Source: Exiguobacterium sp. TNDT2
Lineage (GTDB): Bacteria; Bacillota; Bacilli; Exiguobacteriales; Exiguobacteriaceae
Assembly: GCF_003331145.1 (NCBI RefSeq)
Contig: NZ_QLVE01000005.1
Location: forward strand, 46,374 to 110,373
DNA length: 64,000 bases
Direction of reading: 5' to 3'
Both the position numbers and the translations under genes were made by a program. Under the pieces are notes generated by a model. That model was not told where the DNA came from. It did not search any database and saw only the letters and a program-made list of their open reading frames with translations. Shown here piece by piece: positions 1-7,927 of this stretch (the first letter of the stretch is position 1; the number at the start of each line of letters is the position of its first letter).

Positions 1-494
1 TCTAGGAGTTGCTCGGACGTCCATTCAACCGGCAGCTTTTTGAGCCGCTCGATTTGACGTTCGTACGTCTTTTCAACGTATGGCGCGAGGTCGACATCAA
101 ACATCGGGAACGCTTGACCCCCGTGTTGCATATTCTGGTTCGCTTGAAGAATAATCGATGCGAGAGCCATCGCCGAGCGGATATCTTGGGGTGGCCGAAT
201 CGTCCCGTGTCCGGTGTGAAATCCGTTCGTCAGCAAGTGGCCGAGCGGGATTTGACAACACGTCGTCGAGCCTGTCACGTAGTAATCGGCGTCATGGATA
301 TACAAAAAGTTGTCCGCGACGGCTTGTCGTGAACGTTCTGATAATAGATATGTCGTCGACAACTGTTTTGATACTTCTGAGGATAATCGTGCTAGTTTTC
401 CGAGTGGTGATTTCCCGTCGACGTTGGCGTTCTCTTGGATGAGATCTTGGTCTGGGAGAACACAGACATCTTCATAAAGCTGGAACATATTCAC
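1..494 (-). CDS. nrdD: Anaerobic ribonucleoside-triphosphate reductase, N-terminal part (cut by window edge)
   Basis: Class III glycyl-radical ribonucleotide reductase, which makes deoxyribonucleotides without oxygen. Only about 165 codons are present; the gene runs off the left edge, so the glycyl-radical site and any nrdG activase gene are outside. Conserved family stretches are visible: ENANVDG at residue 21, YIHDADYY, TTCCQIPLG, GFHTGHG, and QANQNMQHGGQ. GTG at 492-494 is taken as the start because GAGGTGA sits 6 bases upstream; ATG at 486-488 is the alternative. Only about 20 residues precede ENANVDG, so there is no room for the ATP-cone found at the N-terminus of longer members. Expression is probably NrdR-controlled (see 506-562). 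Confidence 0.9.
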   Translation of the reverse strand, partial: MNMFQLYEDVCVLPDQDLIQENANVDGKSPLGKLARLSSEVSKQLSTTYLLSERSRQAVADNFLYIHDADYYVTGSTTCCQIPLGHLLTNGFHTGHGTIRPPQDIRSAMALASIILQANQNMQHGGQAFPMFDVDLAPYVEKTYERQIERLKKLPVEWTSEQLL

Positions 495-505
495 TTCATA
501 TCACC

Positions 506-562
506 TCACTATATATTGATTTTTATCAAGATAATCGTTTGATAAAAACCCATATATAGATT
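506..562 (-). promoter_or_regulatory. nrdD operator: two NrdR-type boxes flanking an inverted repeat
   Basis: Box 1 (506-521, core CTATATATTG) and box 2 (547-562, core CCATATATAG) both resemble the NrdR consensus acaCwAtATaTwGtgt. Their centres are 41 bp apart, close to four helical turns. Exactly midway lies TTTTATCAA (521-529) and TTGATAAAA (539-547), a perfect 9-base inverted repeat with a 9-base gap. The whole of 509-559 pairs as an imperfect palindrome centred on base 534, with about 21 of 25 positions complementary. NrdR repressing nrd genes through tandem boxes is established for the family; its action here is inferred. The central repeat may bind a second regulator. Confidence 0.7.
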
Positions 563-625
563 ATGTCACGTTTAATCAATAAGATGTGAAGTCTAAATTG
601 TGAGCGTTGATTGTGATATAAACGC

Positions 626-657
626 AAAAACAGTCGAGCCCTCATCTGGACTCGACC
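626..657 (-). terminator. Terminator after the FNT channel gene
   Basis: On the minus strand a GTCGAG/CTCGAC-based hairpin (631-657) is followed by a run of five T (626-630). It lies just downstream of the formate/nitrite channel gene and separates it from nrdD. Confidence 0.85.
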
Positions 658-677
658 GTTTCTTCATGCGGACCAGC

Positions 678-1529
678 TCATACTTTTTCGGCCGGCTTCA
701 CGATTTTCAACTCAATTTCTTCTTTTTCTTCTGACTCTTGGGCTTCCCGCAAGCCTTTCGCATTTAACCATGTATAAATCGCACCCATGAACAAAGCACC
801 ACCGATAATGTTACCGAACGTTGCCGGAATCAAGTTGTGGATCGCACCGGCAAAGCTGATTGCCTCAGGATGTGGGACAACGAGCGTGAGCGCAAACAAG
901 ACGAAGTTGGCTATGACGTGATCAAACCCTGACGCAAAGAAAACAGCGACGAGGAAAATCATTGAAAAGATTTGAGCGAACTCGTTTTTCATTTGCTTCG
1001 GCAAGAAGATGGCAAGACAAACCATCCAGTTACAGAAGATGGCGCGGAAGAAAATCTCAACCGTCGTGTGATGCATCTTACTCTCGACGACAGCAAACAA
1101 CCAATTGTCCATCCCGAGTTCTTGGATGACGCCGGTCGGTGCGAGCAACAAAGCGAACAAAACGCCGCCGAGCGCATTCCCGACGAAACAAAGCAACCAG
1201 ACGAGCATCGTGTCGCTGAGCGTCGTGTACCCTCGCATCGTCGAAGTCGTGAAGTACATCGTATTTCCAGTGAACAGTTCGGCTCCGCCATAAATAATCA
1301 TAACGAGCGCAATTCCGAATGAGAATCCGCCGATGAGTGTCGTGAACGGGGAATCGATTAAATACATTCCGTTTACGACTTTTAAAGTAAAAATTGAAGC
1401 GAATCCGATAAAAATCCCCGCGAGCATTGCTCGTAAAAAGTACTCCATTGGCCGATAATGAATCATTTGGGAAGACGCCTGCGCTTTCTTCCGCAACGAT
1501 TCGAGTGCATGGATTTCCATTGATGCCAT
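678..1529 (-). CDS. Formate/nitrite transporter (FNT) family channel
   Basis: Membrane channel of 283 residues in the FocA/NirC family, which moves formate, nitrite or related small anions across the cytoplasmic membrane as a pentamer. Six hydrophobic segments are visible, with the family signatures AELFTGN, RAIFCNWMVCLA and GFDHVIANF. The C-terminal tail is short and charged. AAGGG lies 8 bases before the ATG. A cre-like site about 130 bases upstream and the neighbouring nrdD suggest a role in fermentative or anaerobic metabolism. Sequence alone does not separate formate from nitrite specificity. Confidence 0.9.
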   Translation of the reverse strand: MASMEIHALESLRKKAQASSQMIHYRPMEYFLRAMLAGIFIGFASIFTLKVVNGMYLIDSPFTTLIGGFSFGIALVMIIYGGAELFTGNTMYFTTSTMRGYTTLSDTMLVWLLCFVGNALGGVLFALLLAPTGVIQELGMDNWLFAVVESKMHHTTVEIFFRAIFCNWMVCLAIFLPKQMKNEFAQIFSMIFLVAVFFASGFDHVIANFVLFALTLVVPHPEAISFAGAIHNLIPATFGNIIGGALFMGAIYTWLNAKGLREAQESEEKEEIELKIVKPAEKV

Positions 1530-1530
1530 G

Positions 1531-1641
1531 TCACAAACCCTTCTTTCTGTTTGAATAAACCCATTTTAAATAAGAACAAATATGTGAAATCATTAACAAT
1601 ATAAGCCCGAATCCAATAAATTGCAATCGACCTTTGGCCAT
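1531..1641 (-). CDS. Possible small membrane peptide in the leader of the FNT gene
   Basis: A 36-codon reading frame ends one base before the start of the FNT channel gene. It has a hydrophobic stretch (FIGFGLILLMISHICSYL) and a basic tail (NRKKGL). No convincing ribosome binding site precedes its ATG at 1639-1641, so it may be only leader sequence. The encoded peptide has the features of a single-pass membrane peptide, but I recognise no family. Confidence 0.25.
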   Translation of the reverse strand: MAKGRLQFIGFGLILLMISHICSYLKWVYSNRKKGL

Positions 1642-1660
1642 GTTGACATACTTTTCACAT

Positions 1661-1674
1661 CGTAATCGTTTACA
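1661..1674 (-). promoter_or_regulatory. cre-like site upstream of the FNT gene
   Basis: TGTAAACGATTACG on the minus strand differs at one position from the catabolite-responsive element consensus TGWAANCGNTNWCA. It lies about 130 bases before the FNT channel start. CcpA control is an inference. Confidence 0.45.
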
Positions 1675-1692
1675 TTTGTCGGATTTGTGACG

Positions 1693-1721
1693 AAAAAAAC
1701 GACCCTTTGCAAAGGGTCGTT
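1693..1721 (-). terminator. Terminator after rplY
   Basis: A 24-base perfect palindrome around GACCCTTTGCAAAGGGTC (1698-1721) is followed on the minus strand by seven T (1693-1699). A strong intrinsic terminator directly after the L25 gene. Confidence 0.95.
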
Positions 1722-1730
1722 CGATCATGC

Positions 1731-2399
1731 TTATTCTTTGTCTTCAGACTTCTCGTCAGACTCTTCAGAAGATGCCTCAGCCGACTCTTCTTCAGTTGAT
1801 TCGGCTTCACTTTCTGTCGTCGTGTCTGTGTCTGCCTCGAGCTCTTCAAGAGAGACCGGCTCGTTCACAGATGCGACTTGGAGCTCGCCATCTGAGACGA
1901 TATCATAGTCTGTATGTTCAGGAATATCGGCTACCGTGACCGAGTCACCGATACCGAGCTCAGATACATCGAGTTCGATGCGTTCTGGGATGTTGGCCGG
2001 TGTTGCGGATACCGTAACTTTATAAAGCGTTTGTGCCAAGAAGCCGCCTTCTTTAACACCTTTTGCATCGCCGACGAGTGTGACGTCCGCTTCGACTTCT
2101 GTCGCTTCGTCCATCTTCACTGCCATAAATTCGACGTGCTTGTACTCGTTCGTGAATGGGTCCACTTCTGTCCCGTGAACGAGCGTGTTCACTTTTTTCC
2201 CATCGATATTGAGTTCGATTAAAGCGTTATCACCGTGTTCACGTAGAATTTTACGAAGTGCCATCTCCTCGAATGCGACCGGTGTGCTTTCAACTTGATA
2301 GCCGTAGACAACACCTAACACTTTTCCTTCTTTTCGCAAGTTAGCGCGGACCGAACGTGGTCGTAATTCTCGTTTCGTTACTTTAAGCGTGTCTGCCAT
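1731..2399 (-). CDS. rplY: Ribosomal protein L25, general stress protein Ctc form
   Basis: Long (TL5/Ctc) form of L25, 222 residues, which binds 5S rRNA in the large ribosomal subunit. The N-terminal L25 domain spans about residues 1-90 ([25 protein letters not shown]). The C-terminal TL5 domain reaches about residue 185 ([18 protein letters not shown]). The last 40 or so residues are an extremely acidic Glu/Ser/Asp/Thr tail. GGGGGAAAAG precedes the ATG. Ctc is SigB-controlled in B. subtilis, and a SigB-like promoter is visible upstream at 2504-2529. Monocistronic, with its own terminator. Confidence 0.93.
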   Translation of the reverse strand: MADTLKVTKRELRPRSVRANLRKEGKVLGVVYGYQVESTPVAFEEMALRKILREHGDNALIELNIDGKKVNTLVHGTEVDPFTNEYKHVEFMAVKMDEATEVEADVTLVGDAKGVKEGGFLAQTLYKVTVSATPANIPERIELDVSELGIGDSVTVADIPEHTDYDIVSDGELQVASVNEPVSLEELEADTDTTTESEAESTEEESAEASSEESDEKSEDKE

Positions 2400-2503
2400 A
2401 ATCTTTTCCCCCTACTGGTTTATCGATCATGTCTACATCTTGAGGGTGAGGCAGTGAAAAAGCCACCTCTCAACCTCGATGCGTTAAGTGACATGTGTAT
2501 ATT

Positions 2504-2529
2504 GTTCCCATAGGTACAACTCAATAAAC
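2504..2529 (-). promoter_or_regulatory. SigB-like promoter for rplY/ctc
   Basis: On the minus strand GTTTAT (2524-2529) and GGGAAC (2504-2509) are 14 bases apart, close to the general-stress SigB pattern GTTTAA-N12-15-GGGTAT. This would leave a leader of about 100 bases containing a GC-rich imperfect hairpin (about 2441-2480). Inference from pattern only. Confidence 0.5.
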
Positions 2530-2558
2530 GTTACAGGCGGTTAAAATAAGATTACAAC

Positions 2559-2574
2559 CGTGTCACATGACACG
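2559..2574. repeat. 16-bp palindrome over the mutL stop codon
   Basis: CGTGTCACATGACACG is a perfect palindrome that includes the mutL TGA. T-rich sequence follows on the minus strand but no clean T-run, so it is at best a weak terminator. Confidence 0.5.
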
Positions 2575-4365
2575 TTTAAATAACTTTTCGAGTTCGTACG
2601 TGCTCCATTTCACTAAAATCGGACGTCCGTGGGGACACGTATACGGAGACGTCGTCTGATTCAAATCGTGAATCAATTGCTGCATCATCTCATGGTTCAA
2701 TGGATGGTTCGCTTTAATCGATCGTTTGCACGCCATCAAAATCGACGCATCTTCTCGATATTTGGCGAGATTGACAGAGCGGTCCCGAATTGCCATTTCA
2801 ATCAAATCGCGGACCGTCCCTTCTAAATCGTGTTGCGGGTACCACGTCGGAATTTCACGGACGAGGAACGTGTTGCCACCGAACGGCTCTAATTCGAGAC
2901 CCGCTTCTTTCAAGAGCGGAGCGACTTCCTCAATCGCGAGCGTTTCCTCTTGCGTGAACTCGAGCGTGAGCGGGAGCAGCAACAATTGATACTCTTTGTC
3001 AGGATTCCCGAGCTGCTCGTAAAACAACTCATATTTGATTCGTTCCTGGGCCGCGTGTTGGTCGATGACATACATGCCGTCCTCGGCACCACAGACGATA
3101 TAGCTCGCATGCAGTTGACCGATGACATCAAGCGGAGGCAAGCGCTCCCCTTTCGTCTCGACCGCTTCCGATTCGACAATCGAGTCAATCGGTTCGGGCG
3201 CTTCGTTGACGAGCGGCGTCGGCGACCACCGGCTCGGGGACGTGACGGGCTCACGTGGAAGCGGATAGTTCCACGTCGGCGCCTCATCCGTAACGGGAAT
3301 TCGCTCGACCGTGAAATCAAGTCGCTCTTGTTCGGTCCGCTGGGCCGGGCGCTCCTTCGGCTTGACCGACGGAATCAACCGTTGTTCCCGAAGCGTCAGT
3401 TGGACCGTCTCGCGAATCAACTGGCACAGCTCTTTCTCTTTCGATAGCCGAACTTCCCGTTTCGTCGGATGGACGTTGACGTCAATCAACATCGGGTCCA
3501 TGTTCACTTCGAGAACGGCAATTGGATAACGACCGATCGGGAGTAGCGTGTGGTAGCCTTCGAGCACACTTTGGGTCAAGGCAAAGTTTTTGATGCTCCG
3601 TCCGTTCAAAATGAGTGTCACGTACTGTTTGTTCGACCGGGTCACTTCCGGGCGGACGAGATGGGCGCTCAAGCTATAGTCGTTCGTCTTGCTTGACGCC
3701 GTGACGATTTGCGCCGCGACTTGACGACCGTAAATGGCGAGCATGACTTGCTTGATGTCGCCGTTGCCGCTCGTCCGCAGGAGTTCCTTGTCTTCATGGA
3801 ACGCCGTGAGGCGAACTTCCGGATGGGACAAGGCGATTCGGTTCAACGTATCGGTGATGCTCGCGAGTTCGGTCGCCGATGTCTTCAAGTATTTGAGGCG
3901 GGCCGGTGTATTATAGAACAATTGACTGACCGCAATCTCGGTCCCGACGTTCGCCGCGGCCGGTGTTTGCGCCGTAACGACGCCGCCTTGGAGCGTCATC
4001 TCAAATCCGTCCTCCTCGGTTCGCCGTGACTTCAAGGTCACATGACTGACCGAGGCGATCGAGGCGAGGGCCTCCCCACGGAAGCCGAGCGTGCGAATCC
4101 GGAACAAGTCGTGCTCGTCCCGAATTTTACTCGTCGCATGACGTAAAAAGGCGCGCGGGGCGTCCTCTTCATAAAACCCGTGCCCGTTATCGCGGACTTT
4201 AATGAGGCGGATGCCCGCTTCCTCCAAATCGACTTCGACTTTGGTGGCGCCGGCGTCAATCGCGTTCTCGACGAGCTCTTTCACGACCGAGGCCGGCCGC
4301 TCGACGACTTCGCCAGCCGCGATCCGGTTGGCCAGTTGTTCCGGTAACTCCTGTATGATTCCCAT
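2563..4365 (-). CDS. mutL: DNA mismatch repair protein MutL
   Basis: GHKL ATPase that couples MutS mismatch recognition to strand removal; 600 residues, usual for the family. The N-terminal ATPase motifs NAIDAGA, DNGHG and GFRGEALASI are intact. The C-terminal part carries DQHAAQERIKYE, the endonuclease metal motif, plus ACKRSIKANHPL and CPHGRPI, as in MutL of bacteria without MutH. Start at ATG 4363-4365 (MGIIQEL) is preferred: GGGGTG lies 5 bases upstream and the homologues start here. A longer frame to 4401 runs into mutS. Four bases separate it from mutS, so the two are co-transcribed. Confidence 0.96.
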   Translation of the reverse strand: MGIIQELPEQLANRIAAGEVVERPASVVKELVENAIDAGATKVEVDLEEAGIRLIKVRDNGHGFYEEDAPRAFLRHATSKIRDEHDLFRIRTLGFRGEALASIASVSHVTLKSRRTEEDGFEMTLQGGVVTAQTPAAANVGTEIAVSQLFYNTPARLKYLKTSATELASITDTLNRIALSHPEVRLTAFHEDKELLRTSGNGDIKQVMLAIYGRQVAAQIVTASSKTNDYSLSAHLVRPEVTRSNKQYVTLILNGRSIKNFALTQSVLEGYHTLLPIGRYPIAVLEVNMDPMLIDVNVHPTKREVRLSKEKELCQLIRETVQLTLREQRLIPSVKPKERPAQRTEQERLDFTVERIPVTDEAPTWNYPLPREPVTSPSRWSPTPLVNEAPEPIDSIVESEAVETKGERLPPLDVIGQLHASYIVCGAEDGMYVIDQHAAQERIKYELFYEQLGNPDKEYQLLLLPLTLEFTQEETLAIEEVAPLLKEAGLELEPFGGNTFLVREIPTWYPQHDLEGTVRDLIEMAIRDRSVNLAKYREDASILMACKRSIKANHPLNHEMMQQLIHDLNQTTSPYTCPHGRPILVKWSTYELEKLFKRVM

Positions 4366-4369
4366 CGAA

Positions 4370-6895
4370 TCACCCCTTCTTCGCGGATTGTTGGAGCGCA
4401 TAGAGCGCTTGCATCGCCTCGATTGGGTTCATCGCCAACAAATCGAGTTCGAGCAATTGTCGTTTAATCTCGTCTTCCGCCTCAAAGAGCGATAGTTGGG
4501 CCACGGGTTCTGCCGTTCCCGGATGTTCAACAGCTACCCGTTCCGGTTTCGAGTCCGTCTCAAGTTGAGACAAGATGGTCCGCGCCCGCTCAATCAAATC
4601 ACGGGGCAATTCGGCGAGCTCAGCGACATGAATCCCGTACGACTTATCGGCCCGCCCCGGATGAACTTCATGTAGAAACACGACACGCCCGTCTCGCTCG
4701 ATGGCGCGGACGTGCACGTTCTCAAGAGCAGGGATCGTGTTTTCGAGCACGGTCAGCTCGTGATAGTGGGTCGAGAACAACGTCTTCGCTCCAATTGTCG
4801 AAGCGATGTATTCAACGATCGCCTGGGCGAGTGCCATGCCGTCATACGTCGACGTTCCCCGACCGATCTCATCGAGCAAGATGAGGCTGTGTTCGGTCGC
4901 CTCTGTCACCGCTTGGCGTGTCTCCGTCATCTCGACCATGAATGTCGACTGGCCGCTCACCAAGTCATCGGCCGCACCGATTCGGGTAAAGATTCGATCA
5001 AACAATGGAATCTCAGCCGCTTCGGCCGGTACGAACGATCCGATTTGATGCAAGATGGCGATCAAGGCGAATTGACGCATATATGTCGATTTACCGGACA
5101 TGTTCGGTCCCGTGATCAAAAGCATGCGCCGCGTGTCGTCGAGCGTCAAATCGTTGGCGACGTATTCACCGCGTGCTAGCACCGTCTCGATGACCGGATG
5201 GCGGCCACGATCGATTTGGACGTGCTTCGACGTAGTCGGCCGGACATAGTCACGATTTTCGGCGACGATGGCGAGCGCGAGCAAGACGTCGAGCTCACTG
5301 AGCGAGCGCGCCAGTTGCTGAAGTGGTTTCGTTTCTTGCTTGACTTGGTCACGTAAGGCGACGAATAAGTCATACTCGAGCGTACAACTCTTCTCTTCAG
5401 CCCCGAGAATGAGCGCTTCTTTCTCTTTTAGCTCGGGTGTGACGTAGCGCTCGGCGTTCGTCAGCGTCTGTTTCCGTTCGTAACGTCCCTCTTCGAGCAG
5501 GCGGGCGTTCGCTTTCGTTACTTCCAAGTAATAGCCGAAAACGCGGTTATAACCGATTTTTAATGATTTGATGCCGGTCGCGAGCCGCTCTTGTTGTTCG
5601 AGGTTAGCAATCCACGTTTTCCCGTTCGCTTTCGCCTCGAGCAGTTCGTCGAGTTCGGCCGAATAACCTGAACGAATCATGCCGCCTTCTTTAATCGAGA
5701 TGGGTGGTGTATCGACGAGCGCTGCTTGTAGCACACTTGTCAAGTCGTCGAACGTGTCGAGCGTGGCATCGATGTGATGCAGTCGCGCTGCCGTGACATT
5801 CGCGAGCAACTCCCGTACCGCCGGGATGCGCTCGAGAGTGTTCCGGAGTTGGACGAGGTCACGGGCGTTGGCCGTCCCGTAACCGACTTTGGCGACGAGC
5901 CGTTCGATATCGTAGACGTGACGTAGCTGTTCACGCAACTGGTCACGCAGCATGAAATCATCGACTAAATTTTCAACGGCATCTTGCCGGTCGCTAATCG
6001 CCTGTTCCGAATACAGGGGCTGTTCGAGCCAACGCTTTAACAGTCGTCCGCCCATTGCCGTCGTCGTCTCATCAAGCAGGGCGAGCAGCGACCCTTTCCG
6101 TTCCCCGGACCGGGCCGACCTGAACAATTCCAAGTTCCGGGCCGTGTTGGCGTCGAGTTGCATATGGGCCTCGACTTCATAGGCGACGGCCGGTTGCAGG
6201 TGATCGAGGGCGCGTTTTTGCGTCCGCGTCAAATAGGCGAAAAGGAGTTCAAACGCACTTACTTGCGCCTCGTCGCGGGCGCCGCTCGACAACGGGCTCG
6301 CCAATCGCTCCGTCTGTACCGACAGCGGAATACCGAGTGATGAGAGACGGTCTGCCAACTCGGCGTCACCAACGATGATCTCGCTTGGGACCAACCCTTC
6401 GACTTCGCGTAGGACGGCCTCGCACGACGGTAAGGTCGTCAACCATGATTCACCTGTCGTCACGTCGCCGCGGGCGATCCCAAAGCGGCCTGCTACGTTC
6501 ACGACCGATAGCAAATACCGGTTCTCTTTCTCACCGAGCGCGGCCATATATGTACCCGGCGTGATGACTTGAATGACTTCACGTTTGACGAGTCCTTTCG
6601 TCGCTTTTGGATCTTCCATCTGTTCACAGATGGCCACGTTGAACCCTTTTTCGATCAGCTGTTCAATGTAGATAGCGGCAGAGTGATGTGGTACGCCACA
6701 CATTGGAATCGGGTGCTCAGCGTTCTTCCCGTTTTTCGCGGTCAATGTCAACTCGAGTTCTTTGGCGACGATTTGGGCATCTTCAAAGAACAGCTCGTAA
6801 AAGTCACCGAGCCGGTAGAAGAGAAAGGCGTCTGGATAATCGGCCTTGATTGAGAAGTATTGTTTCATCATCGGGGTTTGATGTATCGTTTCCAT
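4370..6895 (-). CDS. mutS: DNA mismatch repair protein MutS
   Basis: Mismatch-recognition ATPase of 841 residues. The N-terminal domain has FYELF within [14 protein letters not shown], the Phe-x-Glu that wedges into mismatches. The ABC-type ATPase end carries Walker [10 protein letters not shown], the signature region [14 protein letters not shown], Walker [17 protein letters not shown] and the STHYHEL switch. The C-terminal [11 protein letters not shown] helix resembles the tetramerisation/clamp-binding tail. AGAGGTG lies 8 bases before the ATG. It is second in the ricA-mutS-mutL operon, as in Bacillus, where cotE lies between ricA and mutS and is absent here. Confidence 0.97.
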   Translation of the reverse strand: METIHQTPMMKQYFSIKADYPDAFLFYRLGDFYELFFEDAQIVAKELELTLTAKNGKNAEHPIPMCGVPHHSAAIYIEQLIEKGFNVAICEQMEDPKATKGLVKREVIQVITPGTYMAALGEKENRYLLSVVNVAGRFGIARGDVTTGESWLTTLPSCEAVLREVEGLVPSEIIVGDAELADRLSSLGIPLSVQTERLASPLSSGARDEAQVSAFELLFAYLTRTQKRALDHLQPAVAYEVEAHMQLDANTARNLELFRSARSGERKGSLLALLDETTTAMGGRLLKRWLEQPLYSEQAISDRQDAVENLVDDFMLRDQLREQLRHVYDIERLVAKVGYGTANARDLVQLRNTLERIPAVRELLANVTAARLHHIDATLDTFDDLTSVLQAALVDTPPISIKEGGMIRSGYSAELDELLEAKANGKTWIANLEQQERLATGIKSLKIGYNRVFGYYLEVTKANARLLEEGRYERKQTLTNAERYVTPELKEKEALILGAEEKSCTLEYDLFVALRDQVKQETKPLQQLARSLSELDVLLALAIVAENRDYVRPTTSKHVQIDRGRHPVIETVLARGEYVANDLTLDDTRRMLLITGPNMSGKSTYMRQFALIAILHQIGSFVPAEAAEIPLFDRIFTRIGAADDLVSGQSTFMVEMTETRQAVTEATEHSLILLDEIGRGTSTYDGMALAQAIVEYIASTIGAKTLFSTHYHELTVLENTIPALENVHVRAIERDGRVVFLHEVHPGRADKSYGIHVAELAELPRDLIERARTILSQLETDSKPERVAVEHPGTAEPVAQLSLFEAEDEIKRQLLELDLLAMNPIEAMQALYALQQSAKKG

Positions 6896-6919
6896 TCGTG
6901 TTCACCTCTAGAAATTAGA

Positions 6920-6942
6920 ACAGCTGACCAAAGGCCAGCTGT
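6920..6942 (-). terminator. Hairpin between ricA and mutS, weak terminator
   Basis: ACAGCTG (6920-6926) pairs with CAGCTGT (6936-6942), with an inner CC/GG pair. No T-run follows on the minus strand, so it may protect or process the mRNA or act as a partial attenuator rather than a full stop. Confidence 0.4.
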
Positions 6943-6949
6943 CTGTTTG

Positions 6950-7381
6950 TTAGTATCCGCAGCCGCCGCGTGATTTCTCCGCTGCCATGCCGCTTCCTGT
7001 TTTACCGGCGAGAACGTCACCGTCCGTCGACTCGATAATGCGATCTGTCACCGAGTTGGCGAGTGTGACCGTCACGTATTGAAGCAGATCGTTCACTTCG
7101 ACTTGCGTCTCTTGGAACGCCTGGACGACCGGAATCGAATCGAGCTCGTCCATCGCCTTATCGATTTTCAGCTCAACTTTGGCGAGCGCTTCCGTCTTCC
7201 CGTAGTGCTTGCAGTTGACGGCTTCTTTTTGTAAGTATTTGATACGTTTGATCAACGTTTGAACGCGTTCACTTTCGTTCACCTTCGTTTCCGCTTCCTT
7301 GAAGCGGGCCACTTCCGGCGTGCTCGCCAATAAGTCGGCTAATTCTTTCGCTTTTTGAATCACAGTTTGATCAGTCACCAT
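6950..7381 (-). CDS. ricA: RicA (YmcA), YlbF/YmcA family regulator of RNA processing
   Basis: Helical protein of 143 residues in the Com_YlbF family. In B. subtilis RicA forms a complex with RicF and RicT that carries iron-sulfur clusters and helps RNase Y cut transcripts, affecting competence, biofilm and sporulation. Seen here: the helical YlbF/YmcA core (about residues 5-120) and a C-terminal GGCGY ending supplying a cysteine. AAAGGGG lies 6 bases before the ATG. Position ahead of mutS-mutL matches Bacillus gene order, which supports the assignment. Confidence 0.85.
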   Translation of the reverse strand: MVTDQTVIQKAKELADLLASTPEVARFKEAETKVNESERVQTLIKRIKYLQKEAVNCKHYGKTEALAKVELKIDKAMDELDSIPVVQAFQETQVEVNDLLQYVTVTLANSVTDRIIESTDGDVLAGKTGSGMAAEKSRGGCGY

Positions 7382-7482
7382 CGTAAACCCCTTTGCTCTC
7401 TATGATTGAACGCACGTCTGGACGCACGCAAGTATTCCTCATCATTCTACCACGAACTTATGGCAAACGGTACCGCATCGAT

Positions 7483-7911
7483 TCACTTCGAGACGGTCGC
7501 CGTCCGAACCATATCGACGTGAGGAATCCCGTCCTCTAAGTACTCCTCGCTCGTTCGTGTGAACCCGAAGCTCGCATAGAACGGCTCCACGTATGTCTGT
7601 GCTTGCAAGTACAATTCGCAATCGCCAAAGTCAGTTACGGCTTCTTGCATCAAACGCCGCGAATGGCCTTGTCCGCGATGCGTCGATTTTGTGACGACAC
7701 GGCCGATGGCGACCGGCGACTCCTCCTCGAGGACACGTAGCGCCGCAATCGGGCGACCATCAGCCTCAATCCAGTAATGGACCGCCGCCACGTCTTTCCC
7801 ATCGACTTCTTGATATGGGCAATCTTGTTCCACGACGAAAATTTCGGTCCGGAGCGCCAATAAATCATAGAGTTCTCTCGTCGTCAATTCGTCAAACCGT
7901 TTTTTCTGCAT
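7483..7911 (-). CDS. GNAT-family N-acetyltransferase, ElaA-like
   Basis: Small (142 residues) acetyl-CoA-dependent acetyltransferase. The N-terminal pattern LTTRELYDLLALRTEIFVVEQDCPYQEVDG is split across the ElaA subgroup signature, and the acetyl-CoA loop is near THRGQGHSRRLM (Q/RxxGxG/A type). Substrate unknown. The start at ATG 7909-7911 (MQKKRF) is preferred over a longer frame to 7959, which would overlap the upstream desaturase; AGGGGAG lies 10 bases upstream. It follows the desaturase gene after 16 bases, so the two are probably co-transcribed. Confidence 0.85.
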   Translation of the reverse strand: MQKKRFDELTTRELYDLLALRTEIFVVEQDCPYQEVDGKDVAAVHYWIEADGRPIAALRVLEEESPVAIGRVVTKSTHRGQGHSRRLMQEAVTDFGDCELYLQAQTYVEPFYASFGFTRTSEEYLEDGIPHVDMVRTATVSK

Positions 7912-7927
7912 CTCCACTTGTCTCCCC

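Noticed and set aside
9..442. Two overlapping plus-strand reading frames at the left edge
   Set aside because: They lie opposite the nrdD coding frame, whose protein matches the class III reductase family throughout.
2950..3447. Long plus-strand frame opposite mutL
   Set aside because: Antisense shadow of a conserved gene, Arg-rich as expected from complementing this codon usage.
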